This document shows positions 10,226 to 20,969 of a stretch of 64,000 nt of DNA, piece after piece. A program made the position numbers and the translations under genes. The notes under the pieces were generated by a model. It was not told the DNA's origin, did not search any database, and saw only the letters and a program-made list of their open reading frames with translations. The number at the start of each line of letters is the position of its first letter. The stretch's first letter is position 1. Origin of the DNA: Sipunculus nudus (Eukaryota > Annelida > Sipuncula > Golfingiida > Sipunculidae); assembly GCA_026874595.1 (NCBI GenBank), contig CM049317.1:69237118-69301117 (forward strand), given 5' to 3'.

Positions 10226-13200
10226 TCCTCTGCAAAAATTAAAAACAGATCCTGGATCTGCCACAGCTCACTGGGTAGAGCAAGTGACCGGTAATCCTAA
10301 GGTCATTGGTTAGATTCCTATCAGCAGTGAACCGACTTTTCTCTCAATTCATGTTTCATTTCTTTATACAATGAACCAGCACGGCTATTCATACATCTTT
10401 CTATAAAATAAATGCCCAACGCCATGAGGCCACCAGTTCTCCCTGCTGCCTGCAAAGTCACTGTGCCGACACGAGGCGGGTAGCACTCTGACGTCACTAC
10501 CGCGACGTCACTTCGCTGGTTCCTAAAAAAAATTGTGCAAATAGAGGGGTCGGTGTTATTTTTCCGATTTTCCGATTTACCTCCCTTTTTGTTCACATAT
10601 TATTTTTCTGGGTCGTCCGACTTTTTATTCTGGACATACGAACTAAATTAATCCCGTCTGTCTAGAGAATTACGGAGCTCGGGTCTACGCAGGTCAGCGG
10701 ACAGCGGGAAACTTTCTACCTGCCTGTCTAGTGGTGGGAAAAACTGATGACGCCGCAAACGGACTACTAAAAGCAGGGCCAGGCAACTCAAGTGCTACAG
10801 AGTCAAGATCCAAGAAAGGAATTGAGCTAGCACCAGCCAAGCCGCTGCAAGTCCAACACGAATGAGCCAAGTACCATCAGCAGAATTGTGCCACCCGAAG
10901 TTACGAGCCTATTCCCCCCCCCCCCCCCCCCCCCTTAACAATCCAGACGAGACAAGACCCCCAAACGGCCCGTTTTAGGACTATCCTTTCACGATTCACA
11001 ATCAAAAACTCACTTAAGCACACTTTACGCTGGGAGCAGACAGTCAGACATCCTTGGCAATTTGATGTAGCATCTACAAAATTTATAACTTTAGCTGCTA
11101 GCTGTTGGCTATATCACTCCCTATCATCTTAACATTTTCTCCTAAAATCCGGGCACAGTAAACAAACAAAAGAAAAAAACTCCCTATTACCTTTCGTTGG
11201 CGAAGGAGCTAGCCGGGGCTTCTATCCAATAGCAGTCAACCGCGCAGCTCGATCACCGGCTTTTCACCTCTTTGCTCTCTCATTGGGTCGCAGCACCTCT
11301 CTGGACACCGAATGGCAGCACCTCACTGGACACCCGCAGACAGCAACTGACTCGACACGGGCTGGCACGGCATCTCACTGGACACCGGCTGGCAGCACCT
11401 CACACGACACAAGCTGGCAGCACCTCTCACGACACCTCACTGGATACCCGCTCGCAGCACCTCACTAACCCCGGCTGGCAGCACCTCACTGGACACCCGC
11501 TGGCAGCACCTCACTAAACCCCGCTGGAAACATCTAACTCGACAAGCTGGTAGCCCCTCACAAGACACTTCACTGCATACCCGCAGGCAGCACCTCACTT
11601 GACTGGCTGGCTGCACATCACTGGACACAGGCTGGCTGCATCTCACTTGACTCAAGCTGGCCGCACCTTACTGAACACCGACTGGCAGCACCTCATTGGA
11701 CACCGGCTGGCAGCCGTTACTGGACACCGGCTGGCAGCACCTAACTGGACACCGGCTAGCAGCACCTCACTCGACACCGGCTGGCACCGACTCTCTGGAC
11801 TCTGGCTCGCAGCACCTCTCTGGACCCTGGGTCGCAGCACCTTTCTGGACTCTGGGTCGCAGCACCTCTCTGGACACTGGATCGCAGCATCTCTCTGGTC
11901 ACTGGGTCGCAGCAACTCTCTGGACTCTTAGCCGCAGCACCTCTCTGGTCACTGGGTAGCAACATCTCTCTAGTCACTTGGTCGCTGCACCTCTCTGGTC
12001 CCTGGACCTCAGCATCTCTCAGAACACTGGGTCGCAGCATCTCTATTGGCTCCGAGGAACGGTAGTTCTGGTCTCTGCTGGCTCCAAAGACTGCCTTCAA
12101 TACTGTGTATGGTCTCTCTTAAATACCCTCCCCTCGCCTGCTTTTTACCCTCGCCTCGCCTGCATTTCCTACTGTGGCCCATCTTTATTCATGAGCACGC
12201 TGAATAGTTAATAAGCTGGAAACAAAACACACCAAACCCCAGAGCATCTGCTTAAACAAATGCAGCGCACACACTTACCTTTCACCGAAGCCGCCACTGT
12301 TTAACAAAACAATACCCGACCGGCTCGTTAATTCTCGCATAACAAATACAAATGTAAAGCTAACCCTGTATAGCTAACCTTAGAAATGAAAATAAACTAA
12401 AATGAAACAATCCATTTCGTGACACACTTCCTCCCTAAATAAACATATTACAAAGTAATGTGTTTTCTACATAACGTTGGCCTTACTCATATCAAATATA
12501 GTTTTGAGTCCTATACTTCTCCAAATATAAAGGCCTTACTCGCTAACTTACTATAAAATAAGAGCCATAAATTAGCTTTTGACATTTTGTATTTCAAACT
12601 AGTACTCTTGCGGTATCATTCCCGATCTCAACGCTCGCTTGTTTTTATATTATTGGTTTGTTGCAACAACAATAAATCTTGATCGCCGATTTTAATATCG
12701 CGCAACCGCTTGCCTCTATCGTAGGGACGCTAATTTCCCTTACCCTTTGGTATCTTCCGCTGACACAATCACACGTCTTACAAGATTGGGCGACGTCCCG
12801 ATACATTTTCTTCTAGAAAAACTGCCTACTTATTCGCTCATACGAGCTTATGAAGAAAAAACTTGCTTACGTTGTCTACATGGCATAAACTGCAAGTATA
12901 AAGTGGCAATCACTCGAAATTATGTTGTTTATTGATCGGGTTCGGCTCTCGAATGGCATGGCTGGTCTACGCTGCTAGGATCGGCGGATGAGATGCTTGC
13001 TGCTTCTGTATTAGTGGTTGTGGGTGCTGTGGCTTTCCTCAGGTCACCGATACGGATAAAACGGTGGCGGTCTCTCACGGCTCCCTGCTTGGCTTGGTGG
13101 CATCACGTCTAACGGCTCGTAAAACTCAAAATTACGCTTAAGGAGGGCACAGGTTTGGGGACCTGCTGCTCGATAAAGCAAAAACATCTTCAGTTCAGTT

Positions 13201-15737
13201 TTCTCTCATAGGTACGTTCTATACCCTGATGACCTGCCATCATGGTCTCATGGCCTAAGGTCATCAGTTGGACAGCAGTTGGTATCTCAACCTGCGAAAC
13301 AGACTTGCCTATATCTTTCGTAAACATATCGCGTACTAAATTGCCATTTTTAACATGAAACCGGGTACGATCCGCATTCGCGTCAGCTGCCTCTTTCCAG
13401 GACGCAGCCAAAAATGTGTCGTCTTTCTGCATCTTGGCGAGGGTTTCTACTGCCAAAGCAACTTCGGGAGTCGGCTCAATGACGTGCGCATCTCACAGCT
13501 TGGTTTTATTGTTATTAACCTGCCCTATCAGGTTTGCACTAACGTCCTTGATATTTCCGATGACCAAATCGCTTAAGGGATTCTCTATCACGGCGGCTTC
13601 CATTTTCCCGACGTAAACCGGGTAGTCTACCTTTTCAACCGCTATAGGATACTCCTCACGCTAACCGTTTAACATCACGCAGCTGACCTGCTGACCAGTA
13701 TACTGTTGGGCGTAACCAAACTCTTTCTTACTGTCACGCAACACAGTAATATTATGACACCCATTAACAATGCCCCGACAACTGGGCAGTGGGAGCTCAT
13801 CACCAATCTGAGCTAGGCCTTACATCAACTTGTCGGAACAGTGAATTCTTGATTACATCGGCTTTAATTCCATCGCATGGGTGTGTATCACTTACTGTGC
13901 CTACCGATTCTAAATCTGTCTTAAGCGGGACTACACTGGGCGTATGTACCATGGCTTGTGTTGCGGCCTTCCGATTTTGACCTACATCATTTTGACCGGA
14001 CTCTCAGTCAGCAGAGTTTAAACAGTGATTATAACTGTCCTGACACATATGTATAATAATGACTCAATTTAATAATTTTATTGAACATAGTTGTTTCTTT
14101 TTAATAGGACTTTTCCACCATTCCTACGACAACGAAAACTGTGCGTTCAGGGAGTTTATAAAGACAAAAAGTATAGAGAAGTATAAAAGAAGTATAAAGA
14201 CCCTTCCTCAAAGTTAGCAATACTGAATTATTGGTTTTCGAACTCATTCGAGTGATAACTCTTGTTTGAACCACGTAAAACAAAGAGTGCAAAGCTAACC
14301 GGAAAGCTGTATTTACAACTCGAAAGGGCTGACAGGAGAAAAAACAGGACTAAACGTAAAATGGACTATACTCTCGTAAAAGTAAAATATGTTCTCAGTG
14401 AAATATTTTCAAGTCAACATTTGTCCTACACAAATAGATTTACTTTTTTACTTTTGATTTCTTAGTATAATTATATCACAATATTATGCAGTACATTGAT
14501 AAATTTGATTACGGTTGCAGAAACTCTTTGTTATTTTGACCCTAAACGTTCATCATGTATGTTTTTAGATCAATCGATTGTAAAGTCGACATGGGCGCCA
14601 GGACGACATTGCGGTGTCTTTCATTTGAGGGACACAGTGATAGAGGCTGACAACTGCTCTAAAGCCGGGTTCGGATATGTTTGTTCAGGTACTTCGTTTT
14701 AACTGATGTGTTTTTAATATTTAACATGAACTCCCATTTATGTTGTTTATGGTGCCCGCCTTTATGAGCGCAAATAGCGTAGATCAGAAAAAAACCCAGA
14801 ATAAATATATGCTCGAACAAGAACCTCTACCTTGAAGATAGGCCACGCTTTTTACCTATATATCTTAAGCTTTACCAAAGCATACATTTTATTATGGTAA
14901 CAGAATCTTCTCGTTTATAGGGAACAAGAGCTGTAGTTCAGACGACTTGATTCACCGCGCGTGCATAACTGTTGGTGGACAGAAATACCTCTATGGATGC
15001 GATGTTCAGAACTGGTATGAAGCTAAAGCCCGATGTCGTCGATATGGAATGGATCTGGCAATGATCAAACCGGAGCACTATCAAAAACTGAGGACCGAGT
15101 GGTACACCAAAGAAAGAAAGAAGTGAATGGATGTATGGATTGGACTTTTTAAGGAGAAATGGGAGGCTGGTATGTCCGAGTATATTTATCCGATAGCCCT
15201 TAATCAAGCGCATGCTCAGAATAGCCTTATAAGTGCTTTTGCTGGTCGTTGGTGGGTGTCTCTTAATATGGAGGCTGGGGAAGCTATCTTGCATATTCAT
15301 ATAGAAATAGTGATAACAAAGATGCATTATCCCCCTTAACTAAAAATGATAACTTTTAAACTTAGTAAGTACTTAATTTCGACATCCGCCTTGGGTCAAC
15401 CAGGTATTTCTATGGAACGAATTTCCCTGCTTGCCACATAAAGCGTAGTTTCTGATATCCGTTTCGCAAACTTATATATATTTCTGAAATTTATGGGAAA
15501 TATGTAAAAAGACTCCGCCATGAGGACACACTTGGCACATGGACCAATACCGAGTGGTGGCAAGGGAGAAGCGTGACCAAAGTCTAGTGGCACCACCGTA
15601 ATTTATAATACAAAATCTCTGCCTTGATCTAAGAAAGGATTTCCTTTAATGCCTTTTCATGCTTTTATTAATATGCGGGATATGTTCTCCATCCAGAGAA
15701 AGAAATATCAAGTGAAAATAAAAAAATGTGCAAATAC

Positions 15738-15792
<55 letters not shown>

Positions 15793-17434
15793 TTTTATAA
15801 TTTTCAATACAACATTACTGTGTCTGATAGGGTTCTACTTTTATGATAACCCTAAATGATGTGGCTCTCTGTTCTAATCTTTCACAGATGACTCTGGTGA
15901 AACGGCGATTTCCTTGTGGGGACGAGGACAGCCTTCTGTAACAGGAGACTGCAGCCTTCTCTCTAATTATGATCAGGGACGAGTCTACTGGAGAGCGGAG
16001 AACTGCAGCGCCAAGCATCACCGTCTTTGTTTTCCGGAAAAGAGCAAGTTTTATGTTTGATCTTGATCTTCTGTTATTTGGGATTCAGTTTATATGTATC
16101 TGTTTATCTTAACTATTATGCATATGTGAGCAATATAGCAATGTCCCTTTCATCTCAATGTATTTAAGGAGATGCTGTGTGTAATTCAAAATTCTCTGTA
16201 CATACAAACGATTGCATGTTAAACAGTTTAGAATACTCAAGTTTCTTTATATGAATGAGACATGTACTTATGTGTGCCCCTTTGTCCACATATCAACAAA
16301 CAAAGGGTGTATTTACTAAACATTTATTTAAGTGACATGCATGGTGCAGTACTCAGAGTTTAGAATACTCGTTTCTTAATATGAAACAGACATGTACTCA
16401 TATATACCTTTTCCTTGCATATTGATACCAAAGGGTGCTTTTACTAAATCTTTATTTAAGTCACATTCATGGTAGAGTACTCTGTGTTCAGGTTCAAAAT
16501 AGTTATACTATTTATTACCCGTTCACTGATGTTGCATTCTCTATGTTTCCTTTCTAGTGCTTTAATGTAAATGCTTGGTCGACTACTCTCTCGTTCATTC
16601 ACACATTCTTAACTAACGTTACGAACATATATAAATTATATGAACAAACTATTTTTTTTTCAGTTTCATTTATGGAAACGACAACTAAGGAGCCCATATG
16701 GACCTCCTCAGATATACCACGCGCTAAAGAACAAATGGTGTGCAATATGAATGGTTTGTCAGCAGTTTCTCTAAAGTATCATATTGCTTGTCCATACGTT
16801 TAAAGAATATTACGATACGGTGCTTTCTTAATCTTGGAGCGTTCAGGTACATTATATAAAGCCTAGTATCGTAAAAGCTAAATCGTAACCTTTAGGAATA
16901 GAATAGATAAGTTGTACTTGCTTGTCAATAAAGGGATAGCCCTACAAGGTTTCTAAAAGGTAAATAGCTCCTGCCGGGGACACTATTTTATGTTTACAGT
17001 TGTTTCAACTTTTCTAAGGTAGATGTTATTAATATAATAACATGATAAACATTTCTCTGTATATAATATGTTTTAGGGACGATATTTTTATATATGACAC
17101 ACAAATAGAGAAATTTACATTATGTTAATAGTGCTTTTGTACAAATCTTGTAATTTGAACAACTTAAAATTTTAGGATTGACGTTGCTGTGTATGTTTAT
17201 ACAGCAAAAGTGTCCAAACAGTCAATCAATAATATTAATAATAATGTACAAGTGAATCAAGGATAGCTCGAGCATGTTTTTGTGATTCTTCTTGATAATG
17301 ATGTAGATATACTTTCCATTTACACAGACTGTTTCAACGTTCATTTACGAAATGCTACCATTGTCTTGTCCATTATCTGTGGAATGCTGTTGATAACTGT
17401 CATATACCTGTCCATCAAACAAAATAAGAAATAG
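8094..17434 (+). CDS. two-CTLD type I membrane receptor gene (seven exons, one in-frame stop)
   Basis: Exons: 8094-8190, 9773-9997, 14521-14688, 14921-15169, 15888-16043, 16664-16753, 17328-17434. Every internal junction is phase 1, which is typical of shuffled extracellular modules and strongly supports the model. The product is about 362 residues: signal peptide, CTLD1 (exons 2-3), CTLD2 (exons 4-5), stalk, one transmembrane helix and a very short basic tail. CTLDs bind sugars or proteins; neither domain shows EPN/QPD or WND calcium-binding motifs, so classical sugar binding is doubtful. Exon 4 contains an in-frame TGA (15124-15126). The membrane exon ends in TAG and lacks the donor seen in its duplicate at 58975. 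The gene is either a recent pseudogene or a haplotype-specific null. Downstream tail exons from 20826 probably belonged to the same ancestral gene. Confidence 0.75.
9773..9997 (+). CDS. receptor exon 2: CTLD1 N-terminal half
   Basis: This 225-bp phase 1-1 exon follows acceptor ctcatccag and ends gcgg|gtaaat. It encodes the first half of a CTLD: EWYKIFSITSTWENAKTEC (helix alpha-1 with its Cys), GYTLPLYHTAAERLKV (helix alpha-2), IHEIWLAYKRR in place of the WIGL motif, and IWTWIDDNPA. The usual extra N-terminal Cys pair is absent. Confidence 0.75.
10140..10222. repeat. (TA)n/(GA)n microsatellite
   Basis: A TA-dinucleotide run passes directly into a GA run of about 13 repeats inside intron 2 of the receptor gene. 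The SINE-like sequence at 10255 lies close by. Confidence 0.95.
10255..10330 (+). mobile_element. tRNA-derived SINE head or tRNA pseudogene
   Basis: The sequence agctcactgggtagagca resembles a pol III A box, and ggttagattcc, about 35 bases later, resembles a B box (consensus GGTTCGANTCC). The stretch looks tRNA-like (ACCGGTAATCCTAAGGTCA in the anticodon-arm region), but no clean cloverleaf closes. A truncated SINE is the simplest reading; the 3' end was not delimited. Confidence 0.55.
10331..11270. other. intron 2 stretch without recognised genes
   Basis: A 21-base C homopolymer lies at 10914-10934. The GC content is higher than in the rest of the intron. I see no exon or repeat structure that I can name. 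Confidence 0.4.
11285..12045 (+). repeat. 25-bp minisatellite, about 30 units
   Basis: Units of about 25 bases follow the pattern cagcacctcactggacaccg+gctgg. They run almost unbroken, with two sub-families: 'ggacaccggctggcagcacct' early and 'ctctctggacactgggtcgcagc' late (from about 11790). Because 25 is not a multiple of three, the array is open in several frames on both strands, which explains the long Ser/His/Leu-rich ORFs here. These are not genes. Confidence 0.93.
12046..13150. other. intron 2 stretch without recognised genes
   Basis: No exon or named repeat was seen. The stretch precedes a Gypsy remnant that reads in from the right. Confidence 0.35.
13190..13990 (-). pseudogene. remnant of a second Gypsy-type pol (protease end to integrase zinc region)
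   Basis: The minus strand encodes VDYPVYVGKMEAAVIENPLS followed by DLVIGNI, a retropepsin C-terminal pattern. After an in-frame stop comes an integrase lead-in (FHVKNGNLVRDM) and LMTLGHETMMAGHQGIERTY, the two His of the HHCC zinc finger. The sequence is not close to elements 1 and 2, so it is another family. At least two in-frame stops and no LTRs were found. It lies antisense in intron 2 of the receptor gene. Confidence 0.75.
13991..14520. other. end of intron 2
   Basis: AT-rich, no recognised feature before the acceptor of exon 3. Confidence 0.4.
14521..14688 (+). CDS. receptor exon 3: CTLD1 C-terminal half
   Basis: This 168-bp phase 1-1 exon follows acceptor acggttgcag and ends ttcag|gtactt. 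It encodes STWAPGRHCGVFHLRD and EADNCSKAGFGYVCS. These match the W..G...C core and closing C-G-Y-V-C of CTLDs, supplying the two disulphide Cys partners. No WND triad is seen. Confidence 0.75.
14921..15169 (+). CDS. receptor exon 4: CTLD2 N-terminal half with in-frame TGA
   Basis: This 249-bp phase 1-1 exon encodes SCSSDDLIHRACITVGGQKY, VQNWYEAKARCRRYGMDLAM (helix alpha-1 and Cys) and a second helix. A TGA at 15124-15126 follows, and then the same frame goes on as MDVWIGLFKEKWEA, the CTLD WIGL core. The reading frame and both splice sites are otherwise perfect, so the TGA looks like one recent nonsense change. Confidence 0.72.
15744..15790. repeat. (TA)n microsatellite
   Basis: About 22 TA repeats lie in intron 4 of the receptor gene, some 100 bases before exon 5. 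Confidence 0.95.
15888..16043 (+). CDS. receptor exon 5: CTLD2 C-terminal half
   Basis: The exon follows acceptor ctttcacag in phase 1. It encodes SLWGRGQPSVTGDCSLL, VYWRAENCSAKHHRLCF, the W-G..P...C and closing Cys pattern of CTLDs. No GT donor fits phase 1. The sequence aaaga|gcaagt fits a GC-AG intron donor and gives the phase 1 needed to join exon 6. If unspliced, the frame reads on to TGA at 16058-16060. Confidence 0.7.
16664..16753 (+). CDS. receptor exon 6: stalk
   Basis: This 90-bp phase 1-1 exon follows a T-run acceptor (tttttttttcag) and ends aatg|gtttgt. It encodes a Thr/Ser/Pro-containing linker (METTTKEPIWTSSDIPRAKE). A close duplicate lies at 58231-58326 with the same splice phases. 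Confidence 0.65.
17328..17434 (+). CDS. receptor exon 7: transmembrane segment, ends in TAG
   Basis: The exon follows acceptor tttacacag in phase 1. It encodes CFNVHLRNATIVLSIICGML, continuing with LITVIYLSIKQNKK and TAG at 17432-17434. The hydrophobic run of about 20 residues followed by Lys residues marks a type I membrane anchor. The duplicate exon 58851-58975 continues through RKHKKHGGK to a clean gtaaat donor. Here the matching site reads aaag|atacat, so the donor is lost and nine bases are missing. Confidence 0.7.
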
Positions 17435-18364
17435 GCAGGAAAGATACATACTTGTTTGATAAATCTTTATTTGTAAAATATGCAACCTATGAGTTGAGCT
17501 GGAAAATAATGGTAACGTAATTTTTTAATGGTACTCTCAATTTCAACGTTCTTTCGACAATGTTACGGAATATAGGAGTAAAATGTTCCGAGACATGCCA
17601 GAAAACCAGCTCCTGGTGCAAAACTGTCTTGTTGACGTTCAAATTTCAATAATGTCTGCTTCTTAGAATAAGGCATCTGTGTCTAGAAAAATTGCAAAGT
17701 AATCACATTTAATGACGTAATTAAGTGATAATATCAATTTCACCAAACAATATATCTTTTAATTTGAACCATACAATTACGGGGGTTTAGAACAGTCGTA
17801 AAGTGGAATAGGACAAATAATAAGACAAACAATATTTATGAATATCACTGCTATCACATAATTCAAAGTGGCTGATCCACATATTCACTTAATATTTATT
17901 ACAGGATTGTTTTGGGAGATTCATGATGTACCCTCACAGCAATGGAAGGCAAACAGAAAAAGAGACGGACCCAGATAGTGTGGTATGATTTTAACGAATA
18001 GATTATTAGGTTAATGTTCAGTTTAATTAAAAAGATCATCAATCCACACGTACCTCTGAGGTAAGTCACTGTAATGCATAACCTGATCATTTTAAGTCTA
18101 CAATGTGAGTAACTAGTCAAATAATGTGCTGTAATGTGCTTATGGGTTCACAATAAATAATTTTATTGTGGTTATACCCCGCGAAAAATGAAACCTTTGT
18201 TAACCAAAGAAAATACAATATTGCAGAATGCATTCGGAAAATTGAGAACCCAAGCATTGTCTATTGCTTACTTCTTGCCGGAATGTGAAATTGTTCAACT
18301 TGTGAAACACTCTTAAAGTTTATTTTTTATACAGGCCGGTCCAAATATATGTAGTAGATAGGCG
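17435..18364. other. intron-like stretch after the membrane exon
   Basis: 17435-17750 still aligns with the sequence after the duplicate membrane exon (58976-59290), which marks the extent of the duplication. No exon is visible up to the repeat element at 18365. Confidence 0.5.
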
Positions 18365-18429
18365 GGGAACTGTCGATTATCGGTGGCGGCCTGTAGTTAA
18401 GCTTATGGGGCTTTTCGGGTTTTCTGATT

Positions 18430-19170
18430 AGTCCAACCAGGAGAGTTCTCAGCGGCGTGTCACAGGGGCCGCTATGAATCTCACGCAAAAAAATAGCAGC
18501 TATTTGCTACCATAAAAAAATCGTGAGCTTGCATGAATTATGGTAGCATAGTGAGGAAGGTTAAGATTCCGCCAGGGGGAGTGGACTTGAGAGCAACTCG
18601 CCAGACCCCCTCCTTCCCCCCCCCCCCCAAATGAATCGCACGCGCAAAAAGCAGCTATTTGATACCATAAAAGATGGGGAGGTGGTAGGAGTTATGGTAG
18701 CATGAAGAGCAGTGTTAAGACTTCCGCCAGGGGGAGTGGACATCAGCGGGACATGATAAAGGGGCCCTCATGCAAATATCAGCTATTTGGTACCATTTAA
18801 AAATCGGAGGGGGAAGGAGTGAAGGTAGCTTAGCAATGAGTGTTAAGACTGCCCCCATCGGCAGTGGACATGAGAGCGGTCTGCCAGAGGGGCCCCTATG
18901 AATCGCACGCGCAAATAGGAGCTATTTGCTAACATTAAAAAAATCGGGAGGAGGGTTAGGAGTGATGGTAGCAGCAATGCGGGTTTAGACTTCCGCCAGG
19001 GGGAGTGGAGATAAATGAGACCTGTAAGAGGGGTCCCCCGTGAATCGCACGCGCAAATATGAGCTATTTGTTACCATTAAAAAAATCGGGATGGGGAAGG
19101 AGTTATGGTTGCATGTTATGGTTGCATGGCAAGCAGTGTTAAGACTGCCGCCAGGGGGACCTTCATGAGT
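18430..19170 (+). repeat. tandem array, period about 130-155 bp, five units
   Basis: The anchor 'gccagggggagtgga', or a close variant, occurs at about 18571, 18726, 18854, 18995 and 19149. Each unit also has a 'gaatcgcacgcgcaaa' and an 'agctatttgctaccatt' block. Poly-C and poly-G runs are embedded. Confidence 0.85.
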
Positions 19171-19599
19171 GGACTGATGAAAAATGGATGGCCACATGTA
19201 TCATATGATATGTCCGTCATTGATTACCATAACCATTCGGGCACAGTAAAGATTTATATGCGTGTAAACATACGGGGAAGACAAAAAACTTCTGTTTGTA
19301 CATTTTAAACAGTCAAGATGTCATGACTCCTTGACTTTACATAGCTTAATTTGTGGTATGTACTCAGTATGTTATAATGCCATTCTTTCAAATAAAAATA
19401 TTTTTTCTGCGCACATGCTGCTATACAATGTTTGAGCTTGTCTTGTTATATGAATAATACATTACACCATATACATATGAACGGTTTGTTGTGTTAAGCG
19501 TGTTATTAGAGTAACATATGTTCCATATCCATGACATATTAAAATATTTCAATAAATGGAATACTCCAAAAAGTGCATTGCATAGGTGGCTTAACCCTA

Positions 19600-20310
19600 A
19601 TCCTTTATGCACTGAATAGTCTTATCTCTTATCGGTTTCATGTAATGTCCCGAATAGAATATTCAAGTAAGTACTTGTCATATGTCCCATGTAGTGTCCG
19701 TGAAATCGGTAACCCTATCCCTCTCGGGCATTCTCCGTTAAGCGCTTCCAACACTATTCAATTTACATGTCAATATTTTTGGGTATCCCTACCCCTTCAT
19801 GCACCATTTACAGAAATGACCACTTGTTACTGCTGTCATGTAATATTCCCTGTGTGATATGGGTAGCCCTAAAGTCCTCGAGCATTGAAAATGGCGGTAA
19901 CGGCTTGCCACACTGGTCATTATATCCGTCCGTGATAAGGATAACCCTAACCCATTTGGCATGGAATACTCTGATAAGGGCCTGCTACACTTGTTGGTTT
20001 ATATAATCCTGATATGGGTAACTCTTACCCTTCGGACATGGAATACTGCCGGAACCGCTTATCACAGTTGTCCTTTTATGTCCGTGATATTGGTAACGAA
20101 AACATGCCTGGCAACTATAATCCAATGATGTGTTGTCACATGTATTATACGATGCAATGCACTGAATACTCAAGTATGCGAGTAACACTAGTGACATTGT
20201 TATAATAAATGAGTGATATATGTAAACTTAACTTTTGATGCACTGAATACTCATGTAAGCGCTTGTCTCTGGTGTTATTGTAATTGTTCATGATATGGGT
20301 AACCCTAGCC
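19600..20310 (+). repeat. diverged tandem array, period about 78 bp
   Basis: The anchor 'gatatgggtaaccctaaccc' recurs with variation at about 19708, 19781, 19860, 19939, 20016, 20091 and 20297. Each is followed by 'catggaatactc..gtaa..gctt' and 'cacttgttatatgtccgtgat'. Spacing is 73-79 bases between the clear early units. Confidence 0.8.
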
Positions 20311-20825
20311 CTTCTGATGGTAGCATGTCCAGTGCCTGTTCAGTGCGCAATGTGGTGAGCTTTGCGCAAGGGTAGCAAATGGTGTTGTGCGACTGCTATT
20401 TGCTACCGCGCACTTTGAAGCAAAGGATCCCAGGAATTAGTCTGGAAAACCGACAGTTCCTTGCATACATCGAATCGATCCATATGATAATCATATGATA
20501 TATACAATGCAGGATAAAAACTTTAAATTTTATTCATATAACAATGTTTGTACAACTGTAGTTAATAACTCGAACAATGCACGTTGCATTGCTCGGATGT
20601 CTGCGCTCGATAGTCGGTAATTTCACGTTACCAAATATGTATATTAAAATGATACTACTATAGCCTTTGTGAACGACATTGTAATTAAATATATTGAAAT
20701 ACACATTACTAATCATAGTTTCCATATTCATCTTAAAATGAAAACCAGGATAAAAACATAAGTACTCTGTCAAAATGCATATCGTATACCGTATACTTTA
20801 TAAATATTTATTGTTAATTTTTAAG

Positions 20826-20969
20826 ATCGATGGCAGTATAACGAGTCCTTTAATGGGAGGAACATGTGTTACCGATTCTATTAACCAACCATCTACATCT
20901 ATACAACCTGGTGACGGAAGTCCCGCAAACAGAGAAACGCCACCGAAAGATGGAGGTGACACAGCAGCG
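20826..20969 (+). CDS. tail exon T1
   Basis: 48 codons, acceptor gttaatttttaag, donor gcagcg|gtaggc. It encodes SPLMGGTCVTDSINQPSTS and ends RETPPKDGGDTAA. It aligns with 59484-59633 in the duplicate and, more distantly, with the A and B array exons, which share the TPP and final G-x-T pattern. The donor is weaker than in the duplicate (gag|gtaagg). Confidence 0.6.

Larger units (their letters stand above)
18365..20470. mobile_element. inverted-repeat-bounded element holding two tandem arrays
   Basis: The left edge reads GGAACTGTCGattatcgg, with GGTTTTCTGATTAGTCC about 45 bases further in. The right edge, read on the minus strand, is GGAACTGTCGGTTTTCCAGA followed by CTAATTCCTGGG. Both ends also contain 'gctatttgctacc'. 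Between them lie a 130-155-bp array (18430-19170) and a 78-bp array (19600-20310). This layout, unequal ends around core tandem repeats, is reminiscent of the pearl-like/Helitron-derived elements known from bivalves. No transposase is present and no target-site duplication was established. Confidence 0.5.

Noticed and set aside
10255-10330. Functional tRNA gene
   Set aside because: A and B box words are present, but the stems do not pair well and the B box departs from consensus; a SINE head fits better.
11272-12211. Several overlapping 70-115-codon open frames on both strands
   Set aside because: They are produced by the 25-bp minisatellite, which is open in many frames; no splice sites or conserved composition.
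15124-15126. Selenocysteine codon at the TGA
   Set aside because: CTLDs have no known selenoprotein members, the position is a surface loop with no conserved Cys, and I could not see a SECIS-like hairpin.
15127-15339. Frame starting at ATG 15127 as a separate small protein
   Set aside because: It is the continuation of CTLD2 after the TGA; beyond 15169 it reads intron.
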